From Streptomyces spiroverticillatus (GTDB lineage Bacteria; Actinomycetota; Actinomycetes; Streptomycetales; Streptomycetaceae), in assembly GCA_014650415.1 (NCBI GenBank), contig BMUX01000016.1, forward strand, positions 12,390 to 76,389: a DNA stretch of 64,000 nt, read 5' to 3'. Positions within the stretch are counted from its first letter, which is position 1. Each line of letters begins with the position of its first letter. This document shows positions 33,267-41,139 of this stretch, in pieces. Below the pieces are notes generated by a model. That model ran no database searches. It saw nothing but the letters and a program-made list of their open reading frames with translations, and was not told the DNA's origin. Both the position numbers and the translations under genes were made by a program.

Positions 33267-33655
33267 CCCGTTCCGTGGCGGTGGTCTACGACGAATCCGC
33301 GCTGCTCGCCCTCGGCCGGGGCAACCAACTCGCCTCGCAGTTCCTGTCCAACACCGAGCACGGGCCGACTCGGCATGTGTATGTGCCTGCCGTCTGTCTC
33401 GCGACGGCGGACGGGCTGCGCGAGGGGCTGGCGGATCATGTCGGAGCCCTGCCCGCCGCTGAGATCGTGGACCTGGACTTCGCCGGCGCCTCGGCGCTGG
33501 GCGCGCTCCTCAGGGACGGGATCGCATTGCCGGTCGGACACGCCGTCCATCTGTCCCGCCCCACCCTGGACTGGCCCGACGGCAGGCCCGTGGTGACGGT
33601 GGAACCGGAGCTGTACGCCGACATGCCGCTGGTGCGGACCATCCGGCTGCCATGA
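33263..33655 (+). CDS. PIN-like toxin of a VapBC-like pair
   Basis: This 130-aa protein has a PIN-like N-terminus (VVYDESALLALGRGN) and Glu in GLREGLADHV. The region where VapC has its second Asp pair (GIALPVGHAVHLSRP) shows Gly-His instead of Asp. The RNase centre is therefore incomplete or altered. It is translationally coupled to the antitoxin and followed by a strong hairpin. It could be a degenerate toxin or a PIN variant with another activity. Confidence 0.72.
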   Translation: MTRSVAVVYDESALLALGRGNQLASQFLSNTEHGPTRHVYVPAVCLATADGLREGLADHVGALPAAEIVDLDFAGASALGALLRDGIALPVGHAVHLSRPTLDWPDGRPVVTVEPELYADMPLVRTIRLP

Positions 33656-33660
33656 GGTGA

Positions 33661-33698
33661 GGTGGTGGGGTGCACATGGCATCGTGCGCCCCACCACC
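33661..33698. terminator. Terminator between the TA module and a convergent gene
   Basis: GGTGGTGGGGTGCAC pairs with 33684-33698 with one mismatch and an 8-nt loop. Confidence 0.8.
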
Positions 33699-33724
33699 GC
33701 ACACCGGGCGACCCCGCCGACGGC

Positions 33725-34255
33725 TCACTCGCCGCGCCTGCGGCGCCAGTAGCCGTACGTCAGGATCAGCAGCAGGGGGCCCCAGAGGTTGAGCAGACCG
33801 CTCATGGTCATGGCGAGCTGACGCCAGCCGTCCTCGTACGGGAAGCCGCCGCCGAGGCCGAGCGTGGCGCTCAGGACCCAGTCGACGAGCAAGGCGGTCA
33901 TGATCAGGCCGCCGATCGTGGCGGGGACGATCGCCACCCACGGGCTGATCCGGCGTCCGGCGAGGCGGGGCACCCAGGCCGGGACCACCTCGCCCCATCT
34001 GCGCACCAGCCCGAAGCTGAGCAGGGCGAACGCCTCCGAGAGGATGCTCAGCCCGAACACGTACGGGATCATCCACCAGCCCCACGGGGCGTCCTCCTGC
34101 GTGCTGCCCATGGTGAAGCCGAAGGCGAACGGCAGCCGCCAGATGCAGACGGGGAGTCCGACGAGCGGGATGGCGTGGGCGACGCGTTCGGCCCAGAGGG
34201 GGACGGGGCGGGCGGTGCCGGTGGTGGTGCTCGTGGGGAGGGTTGTTGTGGTCAT
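33725..34255 (-). CDS. Small integral membrane protein
   Basis: This 176-aa protein has a Thr-rich N-terminal tail (MTTTTLPTSTTTG) and four hydrophobic helices, with charged loops RRWGEVVPAWVPRLAGRR and a C-terminal RRRRGE. No conserved catalytic motif is seen. It is a single gene that starts 90 bp from the 3' end of the neighbouring kinase gene. Function unknown. Confidence 0.75.
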   Translation of the reverse strand: MTTTTLPTSTTTGTARPVPLWAERVAHAIPLVGLPVCIWRLPFAFGFTMGSTQEDAPWGWWMIPYVFGLSILSEAFALLSFGLVRRWGEVVPAWVPRLAGRRISPWVAIVPATIGGLIMTALLVDWVLSATLGLGGGFPYEDGWRQLAMTMSGLLNLWGPLLLILTYGYWRRRRGE

Positions 34256-34306
34256 GGGGCGATCCTGGTCGGGCCAGGAGCCGTACGGATCAAGCCTGTT
34301 GACGAT

Positions 34307-34332
34307 CCGCCTCCGCCGGGTGGGGGAGGCGG
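34307..34332 (-). terminator. Hairpin after kinase 1
   Basis: CCGCCTCC (34307-34314) pairs with GGAGGCGG (34325-34332), just past the kinase stop. Confidence 0.6.
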
Positions 34333-34345
34333 ACCGGCGGCGGGC

Positions 34346-36883
34346 TCAACCCGCGCGGCGGTACGAGGCGGGCTCGGCGTCGCTGCTCGCGGTGGCCTGC
34401 GTGATGATCAGCTGGGCGCCGCGCAGTTCCAGGAGTTCGGTGCTGGAGTCGCCGCTCTTGCAGTGGTCCTTCGGCTCGCTCGCGGTCACCAGGGACGGGG
34501 CGAGGCGCATCGTGTTCGTACCCGTGCTGACCAGCGAACTCTCCCACTCGCAGTGGTAGTTGTCGCCGTCGCCGGTCGTCCTCATCACGACGTCGCCGTA
34601 CGTGCCCTGGCTGATCTTCAGGACCATGTTGTGGGTCGCGCCGTCCTCGCTCTTGTACGTGCGCTTCCAGGTGGCGGTCAGAGGTGCGGGCACGGCCTCC
34701 TTCGCCATCGGCGGGACCTTGCGGAGCACGGCGGTGTTGCTGCCGTCGCTGTCCGTCCAGACGACGGTGCCGTCGGGGCGCAGGCGCAGGGTCTGCTTGC
34801 CGGAGGGGGAGCAGTCGTCCGCCTCCGGGAGGGACTTCACGACGCGCTTGGTGTCGACCTCCAGGAGGTTTCCGGCGGAGACCAGCGTGGAGACGCCCTC
34901 GCAGAGGGTCTTGTCGGCGGAGTTGACGGTGTCGATGATCTCCTCGCCCTCGGCGCCCTGCTTGATGGTGAAGCGGCGTACGGACTCGACGCTGCCGTCG
35001 GACTTCTTGACCTCGCCCTGCCAGATGCCGAGGTATCCGGCGGGGACGGCACCGGCTGCGGTGGGGGGAGTGGTGGGGGTGGCGGGGGTGGTGGGCCGGC
35101 CGGTGGTGCCGGTGTCCGCCGGGGGCGGGTTCGGGGCGGGGGTCTGCTTGCCCTTGGCCGAACTGCCGCTGGCGGCGCCGCCGGTCTGGGCCTTGTCGGT
35201 GTCCTTGCCCTTCAGGAGGTCCGTGCCGATGAGGATGCCGCCGGCGGCGACGGCGAGGGCCACGACGGTGCCGACGGCGACGAGGAGGGGCTTGCGGGTC
35301 TTGGGCTTGGCGCCTGTGGCGGGTGGGGTGCCGGTGGGGGAGATGCTCACGGCGGGGCCGAAGCCGGAGGGAGGTGTGGAGCCCTGGGGAGGCGTGTCGC
35401 TTCCGGGAGGCGTGCTCCCGTACCCGACGGGCGGCGTGCCTCCGTATCCGCCGAGCGGCGTGGAACCGCCGGGGGGCGTCCCGCCGAAGCCGGGGGGCGT
35501 CCCGCCGAAGCCGGGCGGGGGAGGGCCGAAGCCGGGTGGGGTCGGCGACGGGGACGGGGTGGTCGGTACGGGGCCGCTTGCCGGGGCAGGGGTGCTCGCC
35601 GGTGCGGGGCCGCTTTCCGGTACGGGGCTGCTTTCCGGTACGGGGTTGCTCGCCGGTGCGGGGCCGTCCTCCGGGGCTGCCGTGCCCCCGGCCTCGTGCG
35701 TTCCCGGCAGCGGGGTCGGTGGGCCCGAAGGCATCGCCGGTACGGGCGTCGCGGCCCCCGGCAGCGGGGTCGGCGCCGGTGCGCCCGTCGGCCTCGGCGG
35801 CACGGACGGGGGCGGCGTGGCAGAGAGGGGCGCGGGCGCACCCGGAGCCGGTCCGAAGGCCCCCGCGCCGAACCCGGCCGCCCCCGCCCCGAATCCCCCC
35901 GCCCCCGGCACCCCGGTCGGCGGGCCCGCCGGCATCGGGGGCTGTGCCATCCCCGCCGGGGTCTCCGCGTCCAGCAACTGCGCCGCATGGCGACCGAGTT
36001 GGGCGACCAGGGCGGCCGGAAGCCAAGGTTCGTCCGAGTCTGATCCCGACCCCTCGTCCGGCACCGCGTCCGCCGTCCGCTCCGCCACCTGCTCCGGCGT
36101 CGGCCGTCCCGCCGCATCCTTCGCCAGGCAGTCCCGTACGAGCGGAAGCAGCCCCTCCGGCACCCCGGTCAGGTCCGGCTCCTCCTGCGCGATGCGGAAC
36201 ATCACCCCGTGCATCCCGCTCTCGCCGCCCCCGAACGGCGCCCGCCCCGTCGCCGCGAAGGCCAGCACCGAGCCCAGGCAGAACACGTCGCTCGCCGCCG
36301 TCAGCGGCTCGCCCCGCACCTGCTCCGGCGACATGAACCCGGGGGAGCCCACCACGGCACCGGTCCGCGTCAGCTTGCCCGTGCCGGACACCGCGTCCAG
36401 CGCACGCGCGATGCCGAAGTCGATGACCAGGGGGCCGTCGATGGTGACCAGGACGTTGCCGGGCTTCAGGTCGCGGTGGATGAGCCCGGCCCGGTGGATC
36501 GCGGCCAGCCCCTGGGCCAGCCGGTTCGCCAGCACGCGCACCGAACTCTCCGGCAGGGCGCGCCCGTTGCGCACGACGGCCTCGTGAAGCGTCGGCCCCG
36601 GAACGTACCCCGTGGCCACCCACGGCTCCCGCGCCTCCGTGTCCGCGTCCAGCACCGGTGCCGTCCACTCGCCGCCGACCCGGCGGGCCGCCGCGACCTC
36701 CTGGGCGAACCGCCGCCGGAACTCCGGTTCCGCCGCGAGCTCCGCCCGGACGAGCTTGACGGCGACCGTGCGCCCGCCCTCGGACCGGGCGAGGTAGACC
36801 TGCCCCATGCCGCCCGCGCCGAGTTTGCCGAGCAGGCGGTACGGGCCGATGCGGGCGGGATCGGAGTTGGTGAGGGCTTCCAT
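34346..36883 (-). CDS. Transmembrane Ser/Thr protein kinase 1
   Basis: This 845-aa Hanks-type kinase has GKLGAGGMGQVYLAR (Gly loop), AVKLV (Lys), HRDLKPGN, DFGIAR and SPGFMSPEQ. Its catalytic domain covers about residues 10-270. A long Pro/Gly-rich juxtamembrane region (to about 555) follows, then one TM helix (LLVAVGTVVALAVAAGGILI). The ectodomain has two copies of a P-x2-[FYL]-x-[GA]-x-W...C...C module. There are no PASTA repeats. ATG36883 precedes the kinase fold directly. It is paralogous to the kinases at 36999 and 41140. Confidence 0.93.
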   Translation of the reverse strand: MEALTNSDPARIGPYRLLGKLGAGGMGQVYLARSEGGRTVAVKLVRAELAAEPEFRRRFAQEVAAARRVGGEWTAPVLDADTEAREPWVATGYVPGPTLHEAVVRNGRALPESSVRVLANRLAQGLAAIHRAGLIHRDLKPGNVLVTIDGPLVIDFGIARALDAVSGTGKLTRTGAVVGSPGFMSPEQVRGEPLTAASDVFCLGSVLAFAATGRAPFGGGESGMHGVMFRIAQEEPDLTGVPEGLLPLVRDCLAKDAAGRPTPEQVAERTADAVPDEGSGSDSDEPWLPAALVAQLGRHAAQLLDAETPAGMAQPPMPAGPPTGVPGAGGFGAGAAGFGAGAFGPAPGAPAPLSATPPPSVPPRPTGAPAPTPLPGAATPVPAMPSGPPTPLPGTHEAGGTAAPEDGPAPASNPVPESSPVPESGPAPASTPAPASGPVPTTPSPSPTPPGFGPPPPGFGGTPPGFGGTPPGGSTPLGGYGGTPPVGYGSTPPGSDTPPQGSTPPSGFGPAVSISPTGTPPATGAKPKTRKPLLVAVGTVVALAVAAGGILIGTDLLKGKDTDKAQTGGAASGSSAKGKQTPAPNPPPADTGTTGRPTTPATPTTPPTAAGAVPAGYLGIWQGEVKKSDGSVESVRRFTIKQGAEGEEIIDTVNSADKTLCEGVSTLVSAGNLLEVDTKRVVKSLPEADDCSPSGKQTLRLRPDGTVVWTDSDGSNTAVLRKVPPMAKEAVPAPLTATWKRTYKSEDGATHNMVLKISQGTYGDVVMRTTGDGDNYHCEWESSLVSTGTNTMRLAPSLVTASEPKDHCKSGDSSTELLELRGAQLIITQATASSDAEPASYRRAG

Positions 36884-36998
36884 GGGGGGAGGATAGGTTC
36901 CGGCCCAAGTCCGGGCCCCCCGCGTCAAGTTGTTGTTACGGGAACGGAACTGACGCGTCCCGGACCAGGGAGCCAAAGGGGGTCAAGGGGACCCGGAG

Positions 36999-38951
36999 CT
37001 ACCCCGCCCCGCCCCACTTCCGTACGAACTCGCCGGGCTCGGCGTCCGTCCCCATCGAGTAGTCCTGGAGGATCTCCTTGCCCTGGTAGGTGATGATCCG
37101 CAGGTTCCGCGAGGTCTGGTCCCGGTCGCACTGCGGGTCGGACCGGTTCGGGTCGAACGTCACGGGACCGAGGACCAGCAGGTTGCCCGCGCCGCCGAGC
37201 GTCGCCGTCTTGACGCAGGTCGCGTCGCCGCCGGGCAGCGGGTTGCCCTCCTTGTCCGTTCGGGGGTTGGACGTCACGATGCGTACGAGCGGGGCCCCGA
37301 TCGGCCCCTGCGTGACGGTGAGGAAGGTGCGGTAGCGGTCCTGCTCCCCGGCCGGCAGGTCCGCGAACGGCTTGCTCTCCCACTGGCCGACGAACGCCGC
37401 GGGCACCGCCTCCGGACCCGCCTTCGCCCGTTTGAGGGTGGCGGTGTCCTTCCCCGACTTCCACTCCAGCAGGTCGGCCGAGCGCAGGGTGAGGGTCTGG
37501 CGGGCGGAGGGCTTGCACCGCTTGGCGGGTGTGCTGGTGGTCAGGCTGCTCTCGCCCAGCACCACCGCGTCCTCGCTCGCAGACACCAGCGCCGACCGGC
37601 CCATGCACATCAGGTCCGGCCCGACCTGGACGTACGTCCCGGCCTTGTCCCCGGGCCGCCCCTGGGTGATCTCGATGCGCCGGGTCTCGCTGGGCATGTC
37701 CTGGTCGCCGCGTACGACGCCCTCCCAGGCCCCGAGGAACGCGACGGGCACGATGGCGGCGGCCGGAGCGGGACGGGTGGGGGCGGGGGAGGTGGTGCTG
37801 CCCGACGCCCTCTTTGCCTTCTCCTGCTCCTCCCGCGCCTGATACGCGGCGAACGCCCCGCCCGCGGCGAGCGCCAGCACCGTACAGACGGCGATGACGG
37901 CCCGGTGCCGGCGGCGGGGCGGGGCGGCGGTGGGGGCATCGGGCGAGCCGGTGCCGTCGGGCGAGCCGGTGCCGTCGGGCGAACCGGTGTCCTCGCCCGA
38001 GGGCGGACACGGTGCCGGATCTTCGGCCCGCCCCCCACCCCGTACCTCGAAATCCAGCAACTCCGCGTTCTGCTCACCGATCAGCGACAGCACCCCGGCG
38101 GGCAGCCACGGCCCCGCCGGTGCCGACAGATGCGCGGCGATCGACGCGGCGTCGGGCCTGGCCGCCGGATCCTTGCGCAGGCAGGCCCGCACCAGCCCGG
38201 CCAGGTCCCCCGGCAGATCCTCCGGCTCGGGCAGCCGCGGCTCGTCGTGCGCGATCCGGAACATCACCGAGTGCGCCCCACTGGCCCCGTCCCCGAACGG
38301 TTGCACGCCGCTGGCCGCGTACGCCAGCAACGACCCCAGACAGAAGATGTCCGACGCCGTCCCGACCCGCTCCCCGCGCACCTGCTCCGGCGACATGAAC
38401 CCGGGCGACCCGAGCAGCTCCCCGGTCCCGGTGAGCGTGAGCGCACCTTCACCCGTGACCGAGTCCAGCGCCCGCGCGATCCCGAAGTCAATGATCCGCG
38501 GCCCCTGAACCGCCAACAGCACATTCGACGGCTTCAGATCCCGGTGTACGAGCCCCCCGGCGTGAATCGCCTCCAACGCCTGCGCCAGCCCGTGCGCGAG
38601 CACCCGCACGGTATCCGCGGGCAACGGCCCGAACTCCCGCCCCACCACGTCCCGCAGGGAGGGCCCCGGAACGTACGCGGTCGCCACCCACGGCACCTCG
38701 GCCGTCGTGTCGGCGTCGATGACCTCCGCCGTCCACACCCCGCCCGCCCGCCGGGCCGCCGCGACCTCCCGCGCGAACCGCTCCCGAAACGCGGGCTGCT
38801 GCGCCAGCTCCGGCTGCACCAACTTCACGGCGACGGTACGTCCCCCACCGGACCGCGCCAGAAACACGCGACCCATGCCACCCGCCCCGAGCCGGGCAAG
38901 CAGCCGGAACTGTCCCACCCGCACGGGATCTTCGGCTCTCAGCGCATCCAC
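36999..38951 (-). CDS. Transmembrane Ser/Thr protein kinase 2
   Basis: This 650-aa kinase has the same order: Gly loop LGAGGMGRVFLAR, HRDLKPSN, DFGIAR, SPGFMSPEQ. A shorter linker and one TM (VIAVCTVLALAAGGAFAAY) at about 350 follow, then two ectodomain modules, each with a Cys pair (LMCMGRSAL ... KRCKPS; ATCVKTATL ... PQCDRD). A short DNA repeat in the linker encodes GSPDGT three times. GTG38951 was used. It is 115 bp upstream of kinase 1 in the same direction, possibly one transcription unit. Confidence 0.93.
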   Translation of the reverse strand: MDALRAEDPVRVGQFRLLARLGAGGMGRVFLARSGGGRTVAVKLVQPELAQQPAFRERFAREVAAARRAGGVWTAEVIDADTTAEVPWVATAYVPGPSLRDVVGREFGPLPADTVRVLAHGLAQALEAIHAGGLVHRDLKPSNVLLAVQGPRIIDFGIARALDSVTGEGALTLTGTGELLGSPGFMSPEQVRGERVGTASDIFCLGSLLAYAASGVQPFGDGASGAHSVMFRIAHDEPRLPEPEDLPGDLAGLVRACLRKDPAARPDAASIAAHLSAPAGPWLPAGVLSLIGEQNAELLDFEVRGGGRAEDPAPCPPSGEDTGSPDGTGSPDGTGSPDAPTAAPPRRRHRAVIAVCTVLALAAGGAFAAYQAREEQEKAKRASGSTTSPAPTRPAPAAAIVPVAFLGAWEGVVRGDQDMPSETRRIEITQGRPGDKAGTYVQVGPDLMCMGRSALVSASEDAVVLGESSLTTSTPAKRCKPSARQTLTLRSADLLEWKSGKDTATLKRAKAGPEAVPAAFVGQWESKPFADLPAGEQDRYRTFLTVTQGPIGAPLVRIVTSNPRTDKEGNPLPGGDATCVKTATLGGAGNLLVLGPVTFDPNRSDPQCDRDQTSRNLRIITYQGKEILQDYSMGTDAEPGEFVRKWGGAG

Positions 38952-39021
38952 GGCGGCATGATCCCACGGGGCCCACCGTGAGCGGGTGGCGCTCCTGTGG
39001 AGGCTCAGGCCCGCCCCTCAT

Positions 39022-39195
39022 CCGCGCCCCTTCAGGGGCGCGGGGCTGTTTCGATGTGCGGCTCCGCCGCGTGGGCGCGACCAGCCACGACGCACCCGCA
39101 CGGAACCGGTCCCCTTGCCCCGCGGGTTTAGGTGAAGGGGCGGGACTGGGGACCCCATGGCCCAGCGGGCCGGAGCTGAACGCCCCCGGCACCGG
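39022..39195 (-). repeat. Composite intergenic repeat, copy E
   Basis: Inverted relative to copy A: GCGCCCCTTCAGGGGCGCGG, a GTGCGGCTCCGCCGC arm as in the tandem array at 180-431, GGGTTTAGGTGAAGGGG, then CCATGGCCCAGCGGGCCGG. It sits between divergent kinase 2 and the dipeptidase gene. Confidence 0.85.
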
Positions 39196-39221
39196 AAAGC
39201 ACCCCCAGGCATGATCACCGC

Positions 39222-39872
39222 ATGACTGCTACCGAGATCGTGCTGATGGCCGACCCGAAAATCGCCGCCATCCCCGTGGAGGACTGCGGCGAACCACTCG
39301 TCGACGTAAGGGAGTTCGGGCTCGAACTGCGCCCGGAGCAGGTGGAGGACGGGGAGCCGTACGCCCTCCTCCGGTCCGGCGTGGTCGAGCGGCTCCTCCG
39401 CGCGCAGGACTCGCTGCCGGACGGGCTGAGGCTGGTGATCGTGGAGGGGTACCGCCCGCCGGACCTCCAGCGCCACTACTTCGAGGAGTACGAGGCCGAG
39501 TTGCGCGCCCTGCACCCCGCCTGGGGCGCGTCCCGCATCCGCACTGCCGCCAGCCGCTACGTGTCGCCGCCGGAGATCGCCCCGCACAGTGCCGGTGGCG
39601 CCGTCGACCTGACCCTCGCAGACGCGGAGGGCCGCGAGCTGGACATGGGGACGCGGATGAACGCGAGCCCGGAGGAGAGCGCCGGGGCCTGCTACACGGA
39701 CGGGCCGGGGGTGCCGCCCGAGGCCCGGGAGCGGCGGGCCGTGCTGGGGGCGGCCTTGCAGGGGGCGGGGCTGGTCAACTACCCGACGGAGTGGTGGCAC
39801 TGGTCCTACGGGGACCGGTACTGGGCTCTGGCGCAGGGGGAGCGGGCGGCGCTGTACGGACCGCAGGGATGA
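39222..39872 (+). CDS. D-alanyl-D-alanine dipeptidase, VanX-like
   Basis: This 216-aa M15D peptidase has the zinc/catalytic signature SAGGAVDLTL preceded by His (PHSAGG, H-x6-D) and EWWHWSYGD (Glu base and third His ligand). The upstream GYRPPDLQ Arg matches VanX. Such enzymes hydrolyse D-Ala-D-Ala, for wall turnover or, with VanHA, glycopeptide resistance. No vanH/vanA genes are present, so a housekeeping or signalling role beside the wall-sensing-type kinases is more likely. Confidence 0.88.
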   Translation: MTATEIVLMADPKIAAIPVEDCGEPLVDVREFGLELRPEQVEDGEPYALLRSGVVERLLRAQDSLPDGLRLVIVEGYRPPDLQRHYFEEYEAELRALHPAWGASRIRTAASRYVSPPEIAPHSAGGAVDLTLADAEGRELDMGTRMNASPEESAGACYTDGPGVPPEARERRAVLGAALQGAGLVNYPTEWWHWSYGDRYWALAQGERAALYGPQG

Positions 39873-39909
39873 TTGACAGGGTGCTGTCGTAATGACAGCA
39901 TTCTGTCAA
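39873..39909. promoter_or_regulatory. Nested 37-bp operator of the DJ-1/MarR operon
   Basis: TTGACAG (39873) with CTGTCAA (39903-39909) and CTGTC (39884) with GACAG (39894) share one dyad centre at 39891. The whole 37 bp is palindromic except for three mismatched pairs. It starts right at the dipeptidase stop and lies 43 bp before the DJ-1 start. Confidence 0.85.
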
Positions 39910-39951
39910 CGGCCCAGGGGAGGCCGAGCCCGCGATCTCCAGGAGGCAGTC

Positions 39952-40545
39952 ATGTCCCGCAAGACCGTGCACCTCGCCGTCTACGACACCTACGCCGACT
40001 GGGAGTCCGGCCACATCACCGCCGAGTTGAGGGACCAGGGGTACGAGGTCCGCACCGTGGGCCTCACCCTCGACCCCGTCACCACCAAGGGCGGGCTGCG
40101 GATCCTTCCGGACCTCGTGCTCGCCGATCTCCGGGCCGAGGAGAGCGCGCTCCTCATCCTCACCGGGGCCGAACTCTGGGACACGGGGGCGGAGTTGGTG
40201 CCCTTCGCGAAGGCGGCCCGCACCTTCCTCGGCTCCGGTGTCCCCGTCGCCGCCATCTGCGGGGCCACCGCCGGGCTCGCCCGCGAAGGGCTCCTCGACG
40301 ACCGGCCGCACACCAGCAACGTCAGCTTTTACCTGGACGCCACCGGCTACAAGGGGGCCGCCCACTACGTCGACACCGACGCCCTCACCGACGGCGACCT
40401 GATCACCGCCAACAGCACCCAGCCCGAAGCCTTCGCCCGCGAGATCCTGCGCCGCCTCGACGTCTTCCCGCCGGAGAAGCTGGACGCCTGGTACCGGCTG
40501 TTCCACGACTCCGACCCCTCCGCCTACGAGGTGCTCGCCTCGTGA
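39952..40545 (+). CDS. DJ-1/PfpI family protein
   Basis: This 197-aa class I glutamine-amidotransferase-like protein has the nucleophile elbow AAICGATAGLAR (Cys at about 103) and an early acidic residue in the VYDTYADWESGH segment. Related proteins act as glyoxalases, chaperones or amidases. ATG39952 has a perfect AGGAGG at 39941-39946. It overlaps the MarR gene by GTGA, so the regulator is made with its target. Confidence 0.9.
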   Translation: MSRKTVHLAVYDTYADWESGHITAELRDQGYEVRTVGLTLDPVTTKGGLRILPDLVLADLRAEESALLILTGAELWDTGAELVPFAKAARTFLGSGVPVAAICGATAGLAREGLLDDRPHTSNVSFYLDATGYKGAAHYVDTDALTDGDLITANSTQPEAFAREILRRLDVFPPEKLDAWYRLFHDSDPSAYEVLAS

Positions 40546-41033
40546 CGGCCTCCTCCCGGTCCCCCGAGTCCCCCGCCCAGCAGCTCCTCACCCGTACCGC
40601 ACTCGGTGTCTTCCACCTCAACGGGCAGTTCCTCGCCGTCTCCGACCGGATGGCCCGCGAGGTGGGCCTCACCGCGGCCTGGTGGCAGGTGCTGGGGGCC
40701 GTCGACCGGGTCCCGGACTCCGTCGCGGGTGTCGCCCGCACCATGGGGATCACCCGGCAGAGCGTGCAGCGCATCGCCGACGTCCTGGTCGAGCGGGGGC
40801 TCGCCGAGTACGCCGACAACCCCGCCCACCGCCGCGCCAAGCTCCTCCGTATCACTGGGGAGGGAGCGGAGGCCCTGCGCCGCTGCAACCCCTCCCACGC
40901 CGCCCTCGCCGACCGGCTGCGCGCCGAACTCGGCGAGGAGGGTTTCGCGGAGACCGTCCGCGTGCTGGAGCGGCTGTCGGCGGCCATGGGCACGGTGCCC
41001 GCGTCCTTCCCCTCCCCTCCGGAAGCCTCCTGA
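40542..41033 (+). CDS. MarR-family regulator
   Basis: This 163-aa winged-helix protein has its HTH SVAGVARTMGITRQSVQRIA at about residues 58-77 and the wing DNPAHRRAKLLRIT. GTG40542 lies within the DJ-1 stop (GTGA). It is the likely ligand-sensing repressor binding the nested palindrome at 39873-39909. Redox or aldehyde stress is a reasonable inducer given its partner, but that is inference. Confidence 0.9.
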   Translation: MTASSRSPESPAQQLLTRTALGVFHLNGQFLAVSDRMAREVGLTAAWWQVLGAVDRVPDSVAGVARTMGITRQSVQRIADVLVERGLAEYADNPAHRRAKLLRITGEGAEALRRCNPSHAALADRLRAELGEEGFAETVRVLERLSAAMGTVPASFPSPPEAS

Positions 41034-41139
41034 GGGACACTCGGTGACGAAACGGTAGCGATCGGCTGACTTCACCGTCGTACGGCGGCACTATCCTCGG
41101 CCCATCGCTGTCGCATCGGGGGAGGGTGGCACAGCAGTC

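Noticed and set aside
33662..36043. A 793-codon frame opposite kinase 1
   Set aside because: The product is low-complexity G/R/A sequence. The minus strand has a complete kinase with all catalytic motifs.
39222..39872. Vancomycin-resistance operon
   Set aside because: Only a VanX-like dipeptidase is present; vanH, vanA and vanRS homologues are missing.
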